DNA of 41,045 nt, from contig JAAEQW010000197.1 in the NCBI GenBank assembly GCA_024231025.1, positions 1 to 41,045 on the forward strand, read 5' to 3'. The notes under the pieces were generated by a model. It was given only the letters and a program-made list of their open reading frames with translations. It ran no database searches and had not been told where the DNA came from. Positions within the stretch are counted from its first letter, which is position 1. Every line of letters begins with the position of its first letter. Positions 15,733-23,727 of the stretch are shown here, one piece after another. Position numbers and translations under genes: made by a program. Origin of the DNA: Candidatus Omnitrophota bacterium (GTDB lineage Bacteria; Omnitrophota; Gorgyraeia; Duberdicusellales; 4484-171).

Positions 15733-15916
15733 GGTGCCTCCGGTAAAATAGCTATTTGTTGCTTCGCACATGAGTCCTTTGATTGTAATCAGTGAAAAGT
15801 CGATAGGCATAATGCTCGCAACAAAGAACTCCACGGCTCCGCGTGTGGAGGCGAACCGGACATCAAGCCTTCGCAAAAATAGATTTCACCTGCGGCTAAT
15901 CTTGCCTATCGTTTTT
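15732..15916 (+). repeat. 185-bp dispersed direct repeat, copy A
   Basis: This segment runs from TGGTGCCTCCGGTAAAA to CTTGCCTATCGTTTTT. It is nearly identical in sequence and exactly equal in length to 37272-37456, in the same orientation. It contains the short inverted repeat TCCACG/CGTGGA. No conserved open frame spans both copies. Confidence 0.95.
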
Positions 15917-16312
15917 CCGGATTTTCCGAACTTAAAACCTGCTTGCCGGCAGGCAGGCTTATAACTTATAACTAAGCATGCTTTTGCGTTTTTAGCTGAT
16001 TTCACCTGCGGCTAATCTACCCCCTGCTCGTGTCTTGTTTTGTTTCTTCCAGAACCGCTTATCCAGCCCCGGCGAGGCTGGCTTTCGCTCGGCTTCAAAC
16101 CTTCGCTCTTTTTGACTATCGTCAAAAAACCATGCCCGCTTACGGTTTTCAGACGTTCTTTTAGAAATCAAAACAAGCCACTTTTTGGCCTTTAGTCTAT
16201 AGAGGTTTTTTCCGGATTTTCCGGACTTAAAACCTGCCTGCCGGCAGGCAGGTTTATAACTTACAACTTAAAACTAGACTACTGGTCTCCGGTCTATCCG
16301 GTGCTCTATCCT
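15917..16312. other. Rest of the 1-kb gene-free repeat block upstream of proC
   Basis: Two copies of a segment of about 62 bp occur here (15912-15973 and 16207-16268). Each carries CCGGATTTTCCG and then a GC palindrome related to CCTGCCGGCAGGCAGG, and ends in ACTTATAACT-like heptads. A second copy of GATTTCACCTGCGGCTAATCT is at 15998, also found inside the 185-bp repeat. The block ends in heptad sequence just before the proC promoter. No gene is supported; the track ORF 15770-15964 lies within repeats. Confidence 0.6.
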
Positions 16313-16313
16313 G

Positions 16314-16342
16314 TTGACACGTATCATTTTTTGCGATATATT
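16314..16342 (+). promoter_or_regulatory. proC promoter, placed for a leaderless transcript
   Basis: Consensus TTGACA (16314-16319), a 17-nt spacer and TATATT (16337-16342) lie inside the 5' extension of the ORF-track call. Nine bases separate the -10 box from ATG 16352, and no ribosome binding site is visible. Confidence 0.75.
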
Positions 16343-16351
16343 ACCCTTTCT

Positions 16352-17158
16352 ATGAGAGCTAAAATCAAACTAGGCATTATTGGATTTGGTAATATGGGCA
16401 AAGCGATAAGCGATGCTTTTTGTGCGGATAAAAACTACACAATTCATGCTTATGATCAAGATCGGGCCAAAACTCGCCGTGTTAAAAAAGTCTCTGTTGC
16501 CAACAGCGCTCAAGATGTCATTTCGTTGTCTGATATACTTATTTTAGCCATAAAACCACAGGATTTACCACAGTTTTTAAAAGATTGCGGTGCTGACTTA
16601 GCGAGAGGCAAGCCGCTACTTATTACTATTGCCGCGGGTGTTTCAACTAGGTATTTTGAAAAAAATATAAAAGGCGTGCGAGTAATAAGAGTTATGCCCA
16701 ATTTGGCAGCCAAAATACGTGAGTCAGTTTCTCTTATTTGCAAAGGAAAAAACGCGAAAAAAAGTGATTTTCTCAAGGCGAAAATGATTTTTTCCGGCGT
16801 AGGGGAGCTTATTGTTGCATCGGAGAAACTTATGGATAAGGCAAGTAGTATAAGCGGTAGCGGCCCTGGATTAGTTTTTTATATTATGAATTGCATGTAT
16901 GAGAGTGCGCATGCTTTGGGTTTTAAAAAGAGTGATGCGAAAAAAATGGTTCTACAAACATTTTTTGGTTCGGTTAAATTAGCTAAACTTTCGAAAGATG
17001 ATTTCAAATGTTTGGTAAACCAGGTTGCTTCAAAAAAAGGAACTACCCAAGCTGGTCTTAAGTCATTTAAATCGGATAAATTAAATCAAGTTATTAATCG
17101 AGGTGTAAACGCTGCTTACACAAGAGCAGCGCAATTGTCACAGCGTTATGGGGGGTAA
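16352..17158 (+). CDS. proC: Pyrroline-5-carboxylate reductase
   Basis: ProC reduces 1-pyrroline-5-carboxylate to proline with NAD(P)H. The 268-aa protein has the N-terminal Rossmann motif GIIGFGNMGKAI, LAIKPQ, VIRVMPNLAAKI and the C-terminal signature SISGSGPGLVFYI, QTFFGSVKLA and ASKKGTTQAGL. The track start at 16301 is wrong: the first 17 codons overlap the -35 and -10 boxes, and the family N terminus begins at MRAKIKLGIIG (ATG 16352). The mRNA is probably leaderless. mtnP follows after one base. Confidence 0.95.
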   Translation: MRAKIKLGIIGFGNMGKAISDAFCADKNYTIHAYDQDRAKTRRVKKVSVANSAQDVISLSDILILAIKPQDLPQFLKDCGADLARGKPLLITIAAGVSTRYFEKNIKGVRVIRVMPNLAAKIRESVSLICKGKNAKKSDFLKAKMIFSGVGELIVASEKLMDKASSISGSGPGLVFYIMNCMYESAHALGFKKSDAKKMVLQTFFGSVKLAKLSKDDFKCLVNQVASKKGTTQAGLKSFKSDKLNQVINRGVNAAYTRAAQLSQRYGG

Positions 17159-17159
17159 T

Positions 17160-18035
17160 ATGGAGAGGATTGGTGTTATTGGTGGAAGCGGACTTTATCA
17201 ACTTGATGGTATAGAAAAAAAGGAAGAAATTACGCTTGAAACACCTTTTGGTGCGCCTTCAGATAAATTTACACTCGCAGAGTTAAACGGCCGAGAGGTA
17301 GTATTTTTACCGCGTCATGGGAAAACTCATGCGATTAATCCGTCGTGCATCAATTATCGTGCTAATATTTATGGTATGAAAAAATTAGGAGTCGGGCACA
17401 TCATATCAGTTTCGGCGTGCGGCTCGTTAAAGAAAGAGTTAAAGCCTTTAGAGTTTGTTATTGTTGATCAGTTTGTTGATCGCACAAATAAAAATCGTAA
17501 AAGTACATTTTTTGACGATGGAGTAGTGGCACATATTGGATTTGCTAATCCAGTATGTGAAAGCTTGGCTCGATGCGTTTTAGATGCTGCTAAAAAAGTT
17601 GGAGTAGTTGCGCATTTTGGAGGAACCTATATAAATATGGAGGGCCCTCAATTTTCTACTTTGGCTGAATCTAATTTATATCGCAGTTGGGGGATGGACA
17701 TTATCGGGATGACGAATATGATTGAAGCTAAATTAGCCCGTGAGGCCGAAATTTGTTATGCGACATTGGCGGCAATTACCGATTACGACTGTTGGTGCCA
17801 AAGCGAAGAAACCGTAACTGTTGATATGATTTTGGAAAATTTACGAAAAAATGTTGATAACTCTAAGAAAATTTTAAAAGAAGTGATTTCTATGGTCGGT
17901 GAAGAGCGAACTTGCGAGTGTAAAGATGCGCTAAAATATGCGATTGTAACTCAGGCGCAATTTATATCTAATGAGGTAAAAAATAAACTCCAAGTAATCG
18001 CGGGAAAATACATTAATGAATCTAAGAACTTGTGA
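17160..18035 (+). CDS. mtnP: S-methyl-5'-thioadenosine phosphorylase
   Basis: MtnP splits methylthioadenosine, a by-product of polyamine synthesis and radical-SAM chemistry, into adenine and methylthioribose-1-phosphate. The 291-aa product shows GVIGGSGLY at the N terminus, FLPRHGKTHAINPS, VSACGSLK, the purine-site YINMEGPQFST and GMTNMIEAKLAREAEICYA followed by TDYDCW. The last two favour MTA phosphorylase over purine nucleoside phosphorylase. The start is ATG 17160, after GGGGGGT at the end of proC, not the upstream in-frame codon in the track. Later methionine-salvage genes are not in the window. Confidence 0.93.
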   Translation: MERIGVIGGSGLYQLDGIEKKEEITLETPFGAPSDKFTLAELNGREVVFLPRHGKTHAINPSCINYRANIYGMKKLGVGHIISVSACGSLKKELKPLEFVIVDQFVDRTNKNRKSTFFDDGVVAHIGFANPVCESLARCVLDAAKKVGVVAHFGGTYINMEGPQFSTLAESNLYRSWGMDIIGMTNMIEAKLAREAEICYATLAAITDYDCWCQSEETVTVDMILENLRKNVDNSKKILKEVISMVGEERTCECKDALKYAIVTQAQFISNEVKNKLQVIAGKYINESKNL

Positions 18036-18060
18036 TGTTATTGCCTCGCTTTTGGCGAGA

Positions 18061-18109
18061 GTCTATGGTCTATGGTCTATGGTCTATAGTCTATAGTCTA
18101 TAGTCTATG
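18061..18109. repeat. (GTCTATR)7 heptanucleotide tandem repeat
   Basis: Seven contiguous 7-mers are present: three GTCTATG, three GTCTATA and one GTCTATG. The array fills the mtnP-pfkB gap and ends five bases before the pfkB ribosome binding site GGAGG. The TATAGT in the middle units resembles a -10 box, but no matching -35 is evident. Confidence 0.97.
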
Positions 18110-18124
18110 ACCGGAGGTCAAATA

Positions 18125-19024
18125 ATGAGTCTTTTAGTAGTTGGATCAGTAGCGTTGGACACGGTAAAAACCCCTTTCGGTAAACATAACGATATCTTAG
18201 GGGGGTCGGCGGTATATTTTGGAGTTTGCGCCGCGCACTTTACGAAAGTGAATTTAGTTGCTGTTGTTGGTCGTGATTTTCCAAAAAAACATACCAGTCT
18301 TTTGCGAAGTAAAGGCATTGACCTAAGAGGGTTGGAAGTTGCGCCGGGGAAAACTTTTCGCTGGGATGGCGAGTACGGATGGGATTTTAGTGATGCGAAA
18401 ACAAATTCAACCCATCTAAATGTTTTTGCTGATTTTCAGCCGAAAATACCTGATGAATACAAATCTTCAAAGTATTTGTTTTTAGCTAATATCGATCCGA
18501 CTTTGCAGGAGAATGTTCTCGACCAAGTTAAAGGTGCAAAGCTGGTTGCCTGTGATACTATGAATTTTTGGATCGAAACTAAGCGCAAGCAACTTCTGAA
18601 ACTTTTAAAAAAAATCGACCTTTTCTTTTTAAACGAATCGGAAGCTCGTCTTCTTAGCGGAGAAAAAAGTATTTTAAAAGCGGCGGCTGCAGTTCTTAAA
18701 ATGGGACCAAAACGAATCATTATAAAAAAAGGTGAGCACGGGTCGCTGATGTTTTCTAAGGGGAAGATTTTTTCTGTTCCTGCATCGCTGCTTGATAGTG
18801 TTGTTGATCCGACTGGCGCCGGTGATACATTTGCTGGGGGGGTAATGGGTTATTTAACAGAGTGTGGCTCTCTTAGTGAAAGTTCATTTCGAACAGCGAT
18901 CACTTATGGCGGCGTGATGGCAACCTTTGCGGTGGAAGATTTTAGCCTTAATCGATTAAAAAAAGTAACCAAAAGCGATATCGCAAAAAGACTCAAACGA
19001 TTTAAGAGTCTCACATGTTTTTAG
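18125..19024 (+). CDS. PfkB-family carbohydrate/nucleoside kinase
   Basis: The 299-aa ribokinase-fold protein starts with LLVVGSVALDTVKTPFG, has the GGSAVYFGVCAA substrate-side glycines near residue 30, and ends with the ATP-site signature DPTGAGDTFAGGVMG, whose aspartate is the catalytic base. PfkB kinases phosphorylate sugars or nucleosides, and the exact substrate cannot be read from sequence. Its place after mtnP hints at ribose-, methylthioribose- or adenosine-type salvage, which is inference. GGAGG at about 18114 sets the ATG at 18125; the ORF-track start six codons earlier includes the ribosome binding site. The spacer to mtnP is a heptamer array. Confidence 0.88.
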   Translation: MSLLVVGSVALDTVKTPFGKHNDILGGSAVYFGVCAAHFTKVNLVAVVGRDFPKKHTSLLRSKGIDLRGLEVAPGKTFRWDGEYGWDFSDAKTNSTHLNVFADFQPKIPDEYKSSKYLFLANIDPTLQENVLDQVKGAKLVACDTMNFWIETKRKQLLKLLKKIDLFFLNESEARLLSGEKSILKAAAAVLKMGPKRIIIKKGEHGSLMFSKGKIFSVPASLLDSVVDPTGAGDTFAGGVMGYLTECGSLSESSFRTAITYGGVMATFAVEDFSLNRLKKVTKSDIAKRLKRFKSLTCF

Positions 19025-19032
19025 GATAACCC

Positions 19033-21783
19033 ATGAATTACAAAGATACTTTAAATTTACCAAAAACATCTTTTTCGATGAAGGCGAATTTGCGTCATTT
19101 AGAGTCCAATATCCTTTGTTATTGGGAAAATTTAGACATATATGGCAGAATACGCCAGGCGCGTAAGGGTAAGGAAAAGTTTATTTTACATGATGGTCCA
19201 CCGTATGCCAATGGACTCATTCATATCGGACATGCTTTAAATAAAATTCTTAAAGATATTATTGTGCGATTTGAATTTCTAAATGATTTTGATTGTCCGT
19301 TTGTTGTTGGTTGGGATTGTCATGGTCTTCCTGTTGAGCACCAACTTTTCAAAAAATTAGAGTTAACCAAGCACGATGTTGATGTTATTGACTTTCGAAA
19401 ACAGGCGAAAGAATTTGCACTGAAGTATGTAGAACTACAAAAAGAAGATTTTAAGCGTCTTGGTATATTCAGTGACTGGAATAATCCTTATCTAACATTA
19501 AATACCGATTACGAATATGGCGCAATGAAGCTTTTAGAATACCTCGTTGGTGAGGGGTTTGTTTATCGCGGCAGAAAACCGGTTAATTGGTGCCCTACTT
19601 GCGAAACCGCTCTTGCCGAAGCTGAAGTGGAATATGCAGATAAGCAATCTCATTCAATATTCTTTTTGTTTGAAGTTATAGACGACAAAGGAATAATTAA
19701 TTCCAAAGATGCAAATTTTTTGGTTTGGACAACAACCCCTTGGACCGTTGTTTCCAACGTGGCGGTTGCCGTTCATCCAAAATTGGAGTATTGCTTAGTT
19801 GCCTTTAATCAAAAAACAATTATTCTGGCAAAAGATTTAATTGCCGATCTTGCGAGTCGTTTTGGCGTAGAATTTAAAGTTTTGAAAACGTTCAAAGGTA
19901 TCGACCTTGAAGGGATAAAATTAGCGCATCCGTTTTTGGATCGCCAATCTCCGGTGCTTTTGGCAGATTTTGTTTCTAACGAGGACGGAAGTGGATGTGT
20001 GCACATTGCGCCGGGTCATGGTCAGGAGGATTTTTCCCTAACAAAAAAATACTCTTTAGAGGTGTTAATGCCGGTCGATGATCGAGGAATTTTTCAAGAA
20101 CCGGCTGATTTTGTGGGGCAAGATGTCAAACAGGCAAACGAAACAGTTATTGATAAATTAAACACAAATGGCCGCTTAATTAAGAATGAAAAAATCAATC
20201 ACTCCTATCCTCATTGTTGGCGTTGCAAGAATCCTATAATTTTTAGGGCTACATTTCAATGGTTTCTTAATGTTGACCATAATAATTTGCGTGGCGAATC
20301 CTTAAAGGAAATTGAAAAAGTTAAATGGATTCCGCCATCTGGATTTGATCGTATGAAAGGCATGCTTTTAACTCGTCCCGATTGGTGCCTTTCACGCCAA
20401 AGGTTGTGGGGGATACCAATTCCGTCGATTAAGTGCGATTCATGCGATGAAGTTATTCTAGATGCAAAAATCATTTCTAATGTTGCAGAAGCCTTCAAAA
20501 AAGGCGGATCGGATTCTTGGTTTAGTTGTGATGTCGGAGAATTTCTTCCAAGTGATTTTACTTGTTTTAAATGCGGTGGGAGTAATTTTTCGAAGGGGTT
20601 TGATATTTTAGATGTTTGGTTTGAGTCGGGTGCCAGCTTTCTTTCGGTTGTTAAGAATAATCCCGATTTAAATTATCCCGCTGACCTTTATCTTGAAGGG
20701 AGCGATCAGCATCGTGGGTGGTTTCAGGTGTCACTAATTCCCTCAGTCGCAAAAGAAAAAATCGCGCCTTTTAAAACAATTTTAACCCACGGTTTTGTTG
20801 TTGACAAAGATGGCAAAAAAATGTCTAAGTCGCTTGGTAATGTGATATCTCCTCAGGAAATTATTAAGGATTACGGCGCCGAGATTTTACGCTTGTGGGT
20901 GGCATATAGCGACTATAGCGAAGATGTAAAAATCTCTGATGATATTGTAAAGCAGCTTGTTGATATGTATCGTAAGATTCGCAACACAATTCGTTTTATT
21001 TTAGGAAGTATTTACGATTTTGATCCTGATCAAAATTCTCCTCAATATGATTCTCTCCTAGAAGTTGATAAATACATGCTTTCAGCGACGATGCTATTTG
21101 CCGACGATGTAATAGCTTCATACAATGATTTTAGTTTTTACAAGGTGTGCCAGAAGATTTTTAACTTTTGTAATCAAACCCTGAGTTCTTTTTATCTTGA
21201 CATCTTAAAAGATAGGTTATATACTTTTTCTCCGAATTCGCACGAGCGCCGCTGCGCGCAATTTGTTCTTTGGCACATTATCAAATTACTCTTAAAGATA
21301 ATCGCTCCGATACTTTCATTCACTGCCGAAGAGGCTTATTTTGCTTGTAAAAGCATAAAAAATAAAGAGGATTCAATTTTTATAAGCACCTTCAAAGAAG
21401 ATATTAATCGTGATTGGATCGATGAAAAACTAATGACCCGCTGGCAAAAGATACTCGCATTACGTGAGGCTGTCTATAAAGAGATCGAAAAAGCCAGAGA
21501 GGTTGCTACCGTTAGGAGTTCGCTTGAAGCCGGAATTGTTATTTTGTGCGCGAAAGAGGATTATATTTTGTTTGATGGGTGTCGCGATATGCTTAAGGAA
21601 CTATTTATTGTTTCTGATGTTGCAGTAAAAGAAGGTGACTATCAGATTATCGTTAATAAAGTTTCTGGCGAGAAATGCCCTCGTTGTTGGAATTGGTGCC
21701 AGGATATCGGTAAAAGTAGCGAATTCCCCGATGTCTGTTTACGTTGCGCTGAGGTGTTAAAGGATATTAAGAATACAGCATAA
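19033..21783 (+). CDS. ileS: Isoleucyl-tRNA synthetase
   Basis: IleS charges tRNA-Ile. The 916-aa class I synthetase has HDGPPYANGLIHIGHA (HIGH at about 64-67), GWDCHGLPVEH, the editing-domain segment LVWTTTPWTV and FVVDKDGKKMSKSLGN (KMSKS near residue 596). A C-terminal zinc finger, CPRCW...CLRC, completes the bacterial type. The length is normal. The gene is followed by a DksA/TraR-like gene and lspA; an ileS-lspA neighbourhood is widely conserved among bacteria. Confidence 0.97.
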   Translation: MNYKDTLNLPKTSFSMKANLRHLESNILCYWENLDIYGRIRQARKGKEKFILHDGPPYANGLIHIGHALNKILKDIIVRFEFLNDFDCPFVVGWDCHGLPVEHQLFKKLELTKHDVDVIDFRKQAKEFALKYVELQKEDFKRLGIFSDWNNPYLTLNTDYEYGAMKLLEYLVGEGFVYRGRKPVNWCPTCETALAEAEVEYADKQSHSIFFLFEVIDDKGIINSKDANFLVWTTTPWTVVSNVAVAVHPKLEYCLVAFNQKTIILAKDLIADLASRFGVEFKVLKTFKGIDLEGIKLAHPFLDRQSPVLLADFVSNEDGSGCVHIAPGHGQEDFSLTKKYSLEVLMPVDDRGIFQEPADFVGQDVKQANETVIDKLNTNGRLIKNEKINHSYPHCWRCKNPIIFRATFQWFLNVDHNNLRGESLKEIEKVKWIPPSGFDRMKGMLLTRPDWCLSRQRLWGIPIPSIKCDSCDEVILDAKIISNVAEAFKKGGSDSWFSCDVGEFLPSDFTCFKCGGSNFSKGFDILDVWFESGASFLSVVKNNPDLNYPADLYLEGSDQHRGWFQVSLIPSVAKEKIAPFKTILTHGFVVDKDGKKMSKSLGNVISPQEIIKDYGAEILRLWVAYSDYSEDVKISDDIVKQLVDMYRKIRNTIRFILGSIYDFDPDQNSPQYDSLLEVDKYMLSATMLFADDVIASYNDFSFYKVCQKIFNFCNQTLSSFYLDILKDRLYTFSPNSHERRCAQFVLWHIIKLLLKIIAPILSFTAEEAYFACKSIKNKEDSIFISTFKEDINRDWIDEKLMTRWQKILALREAVYKEIEKAREVATVRSSLEAGIVILCAKEDYILFDGCRDMLKELFIVSDVAVKEGDYQIIVNKVSGEKCPRCWNWCQDIGKSSEFPDVCLRCAEVLKDIKNTA

Positions 21784-21819
21784 CTTTCAAAAGTTGTAAC
21801 GGATATACTAGGAGGAATA

Positions 21820-22392
21820 ATGAAGAAAAAAGTAGTAAAACCTAAGAAGAAAATTGTTAAAGCAAAAAAATCAGTAAAGAAAAAGGTCGTTAAACCACTT
21901 AAGAAAAAAACTGTTAAATCTCCTAAAAAGAAGGTTGCCACACCGGCTAAGAAAAAAATAGTTAAAAAGGTTGCCGCAAAACCCAAAGCAAAAGTCAGCA
22001 AAAACCTTTTTGATAGAAAAGAGTTAAAATATTTTAAAGGAAAGCTTTCAGAGCTCAGAACCGATATTATGTCGCAAATTCGTGAGATTTCCGAAGAGAG
22101 GCTTATGAAGTCGCAAAAAGAGCTTTCCGGTGATATATCTGGATACTCACTGCACTTGGCTGATTTGGCTTCTGACAACTATGAGCGTGAGTTTAATTTT
22201 AGTCTTGTATCGGGCGAGCGCGAAATTCTTCTAGAGATCGAAGCGGCCCTTAAGCGTGTATCTGATGGCAAAGAATATGGAACATGCGAGATGTGCAAAA
22301 AGCCGATTGGCAAGACCCGCTTAAAGGTTATCCCATATTCTAATTATTGCCGAAAGTGCAAAGAACAGGTAGAGAAGAATAGTCGAACATAG
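21820..22392 (+). CDS. DksA/TraR-family zinc-finger protein with a histone-H1-like lysine-rich N terminus
   Basis: The 190-aa protein has two parts. Residues 1-65 are a low-complexity tail of lysine, proline, valine and alanine (units such as VKPKKK and KKVVKP), as in histone-H1-like DNA-binding tails. Residues 70-190 form a DksA/TraR coiled-coil and a four-cysteine zinc finger (CEMCKKPIG...YCRKC). DksA-type proteins reach into the RNA-polymerase secondary channel and modulate initiation; whether this one does so is inference. Its stop overlaps the lspA GTG start. AGGAGGA gives a strong ribosome binding site. The ileS-dksA-like-lspA order suggests a conserved cluster. Confidence 0.88.
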   Translation: MKKKVVKPKKKIVKAKKSVKKKVVKPLKKKTVKSPKKKVATPAKKKIVKKVAAKPKAKVSKNLFDRKELKYFKGKLSELRTDIMSQIREISEERLMKSQKELSGDISGYSLHLADLASDNYEREFNFSLVSGEREILLEIEAALKRVSDGKEYGTCEMCKKPIGKTRLKVIPYSNYCRKCKEQVEKNSRT

Positions 22393-22856
22393 TGAAAAGA
22401 ACAATTCTTTTTGTTTCTGTTGCTGTATTTACCGTTGATTTTTTTGTTAAAAATTATTTTCGTCTCAATCACGCCTTTAAATCAATTCCTGTAATCAAAG
22501 ATATATTTCATCTTACTGTGGTGTTTAATCGAGGGGCCGCTTTTGGCATTTTGCAGGGAAAAACACTTTTCTTAATTATTTTTAGTCTTATTCTTATAAT
22601 TCTGTTTGGTTTTTTCATCTGGAAAGAAAATGAAAAGCGAACAATTTTTCTTGTGTCGTATGGTTTAATTTTCGGCGGTGCTTTATCTAACCTTTATGAG
22701 CGAATTTTTTTAGGGTTTGTTGTGGATTATATTGATTTAAGGGTATGGCCGGTGTTCAATATTTCTGATTCCTGTATAACGATAGGGATCGGCCTTATTT
22801 TCTTTAAAACACTTTTTGGGTCTCGTAAAAATGAAAAAAACCATAATTGTTCCTGA
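22392..22856 (+). CDS. lspA: Lipoprotein signal peptidase (signal peptidase II)
   Basis: LspA removes the signal peptide of diacylglyceryl-modified prolipoproteins in the inner membrane. The 154-aa protein has four membrane segments, the NRGAAFG motif, GGALSNLYERI, and the two catalytic aspartates in FVVDYIDL and FNISDS. YER replaces the more common DR variant in the third motif, a non-catalytic position. The start codon is GTG, overlapping the preceding stop as TAGTG. The gene overlaps rluD by 26 nt, since the rluD ATG lies inside lspA. Confidence 0.94.
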   Translation: MKRTILFVSVAVFTVDFFVKNYFRLNHAFKSIPVIKDIFHLTVVFNRGAAFGILQGKTLFLIIFSLILIILFGFFIWKENEKRTIFLVSYGLIFGGALSNLYERIFLGFVVDYIDLRVWPVFNISDSCITIGIGLIFFKTLFGSRKNEKNHNCS

Positions 22857-23727
22857 AGCCTTTACGGGCATGCGATTAGATAAGTTTTTAGATGAGCAAA
22901 TTCAATCTCTTTCCCGAGCGAAGATTACCAATCTAATAAAACAAAAGTTGGTACTTGTAAATGCTAACCCTTCTAAGCCTAGCTTTCAACTAAAAGGAAG
23001 GCAAGAAGTTAGTATAGTTATTCACAAACAAAAAGATGAGTTGAAACCTTACGATTTTAAGGTTAATATTGTTTATGAGGATGATTTACTGATTGTTGTT
23101 GATAAACCGTATGGGTTAACGGTACATCCGCCTCATTTTGGCGTAAATGACACCTTAGTTAATGCGCTAATTTATTTGAAAAAAAAGTTGTCAGCAATAT
23201 CTCCTTTGCGGCCGGGAATAGTGCATCGGCTTGATAAGGAAACCAGCGGCCTTATGGTGATCGCAAAAACCGATAGTTGTCATGCGGCTTTGTCGGCGCA
23301 ATTTAAAGATCGCAAAGTTGATAAAGTTTATCGTGGAATTTGCTGGGGGCAGTTTAAGGAAGATTTTTTAACGGTTGATTTGCCGATTGCTAGAGATGCT
23401 AAAAATCGCCTTAAAATGAGGGTAAGCTTTAAGGATTCTAAGTGCGCACACACTGATGTTTCGGTTATGCGTCGTTTTAATGATGCGACTCTTCTTGGGA
23501 TTAAGCTGCATACCGGACGCATGCATCAGATTCGCGTGCATCTAAAATTTTTGGGTTATCCAATAGTTGGCGACACTAAATACGGCAAAAAAAAAGATAA
23601 ATACAAAAAATTATTGCTTCATTCGTTTATGCTCAAGTTTATTCACCCTGGTAGTGGCAGGCAATTAGCCTTTACTTCTAATTTACCGGATAGATTTGAG
23701 AGCTTCATTAAGGAGAGAGATGTATAA
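22831..23727 (+). CDS. RluA-family 23S rRNA pseudouridine synthase (RluD-like)
   Basis: The 298-aa protein has an N-terminal S4 RNA-binding domain (GMRLDKFLDEQIQSLSRAKIT) followed by the RluA catalytic domain with GIVHRLDKETSGLMV, whose aspartate (near residue 135) attacks the target uridine. LHTGRMHQIRVHL and GYPIVGDTKYG complete the family signature. The closest group is RluD, which modifies helix 69 of 23S rRNA, but the exact target cannot be assigned from sequence. ATG 22831 is preferred to the track start because it opens MKKTIIVPEAFTGMRLD directly before the S4 domain. The next gene starts within its last codons. Confidence 0.9.
   Translation: MKKTIIVPEAFTGMRLDKFLDEQIQSLSRAKITNLIKQKLVLVNANPSKPSFQLKGRQEVSIVIHKQKDELKPYDFKVNIVYEDDLLIVVDKPYGLTVHPPHFGVNDTLVNALIYLKKKLSAISPLRPGIVHRLDKETSGLMVIAKTDSCHAALSAQFKDRKVDKVYRGICWGQFKEDFLTVDLPIARDAKNRLKMRVSFKDSKCAHTDVSVMRRFNDATLLGIKLHTGRMHQIRVHLKFLGYPIVGDTKYGKKKDKYKKLLLHSFMLKFIHPGSGRQLAFTSNLPDRFESFIKERDV

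Noticed and set aside
15770-15964. 64-aa ORF in the repeat block
   Set aside because: Composed of the 185-bp repeat and a GC palindrome; no start signal and no similarity to proteins.
18061-18109. Array of promoters made by TATAGT units
   Set aside because: No -35 element is correctly spaced, and pfkB has an adequate ribosome binding site for expression from the upstream operon.
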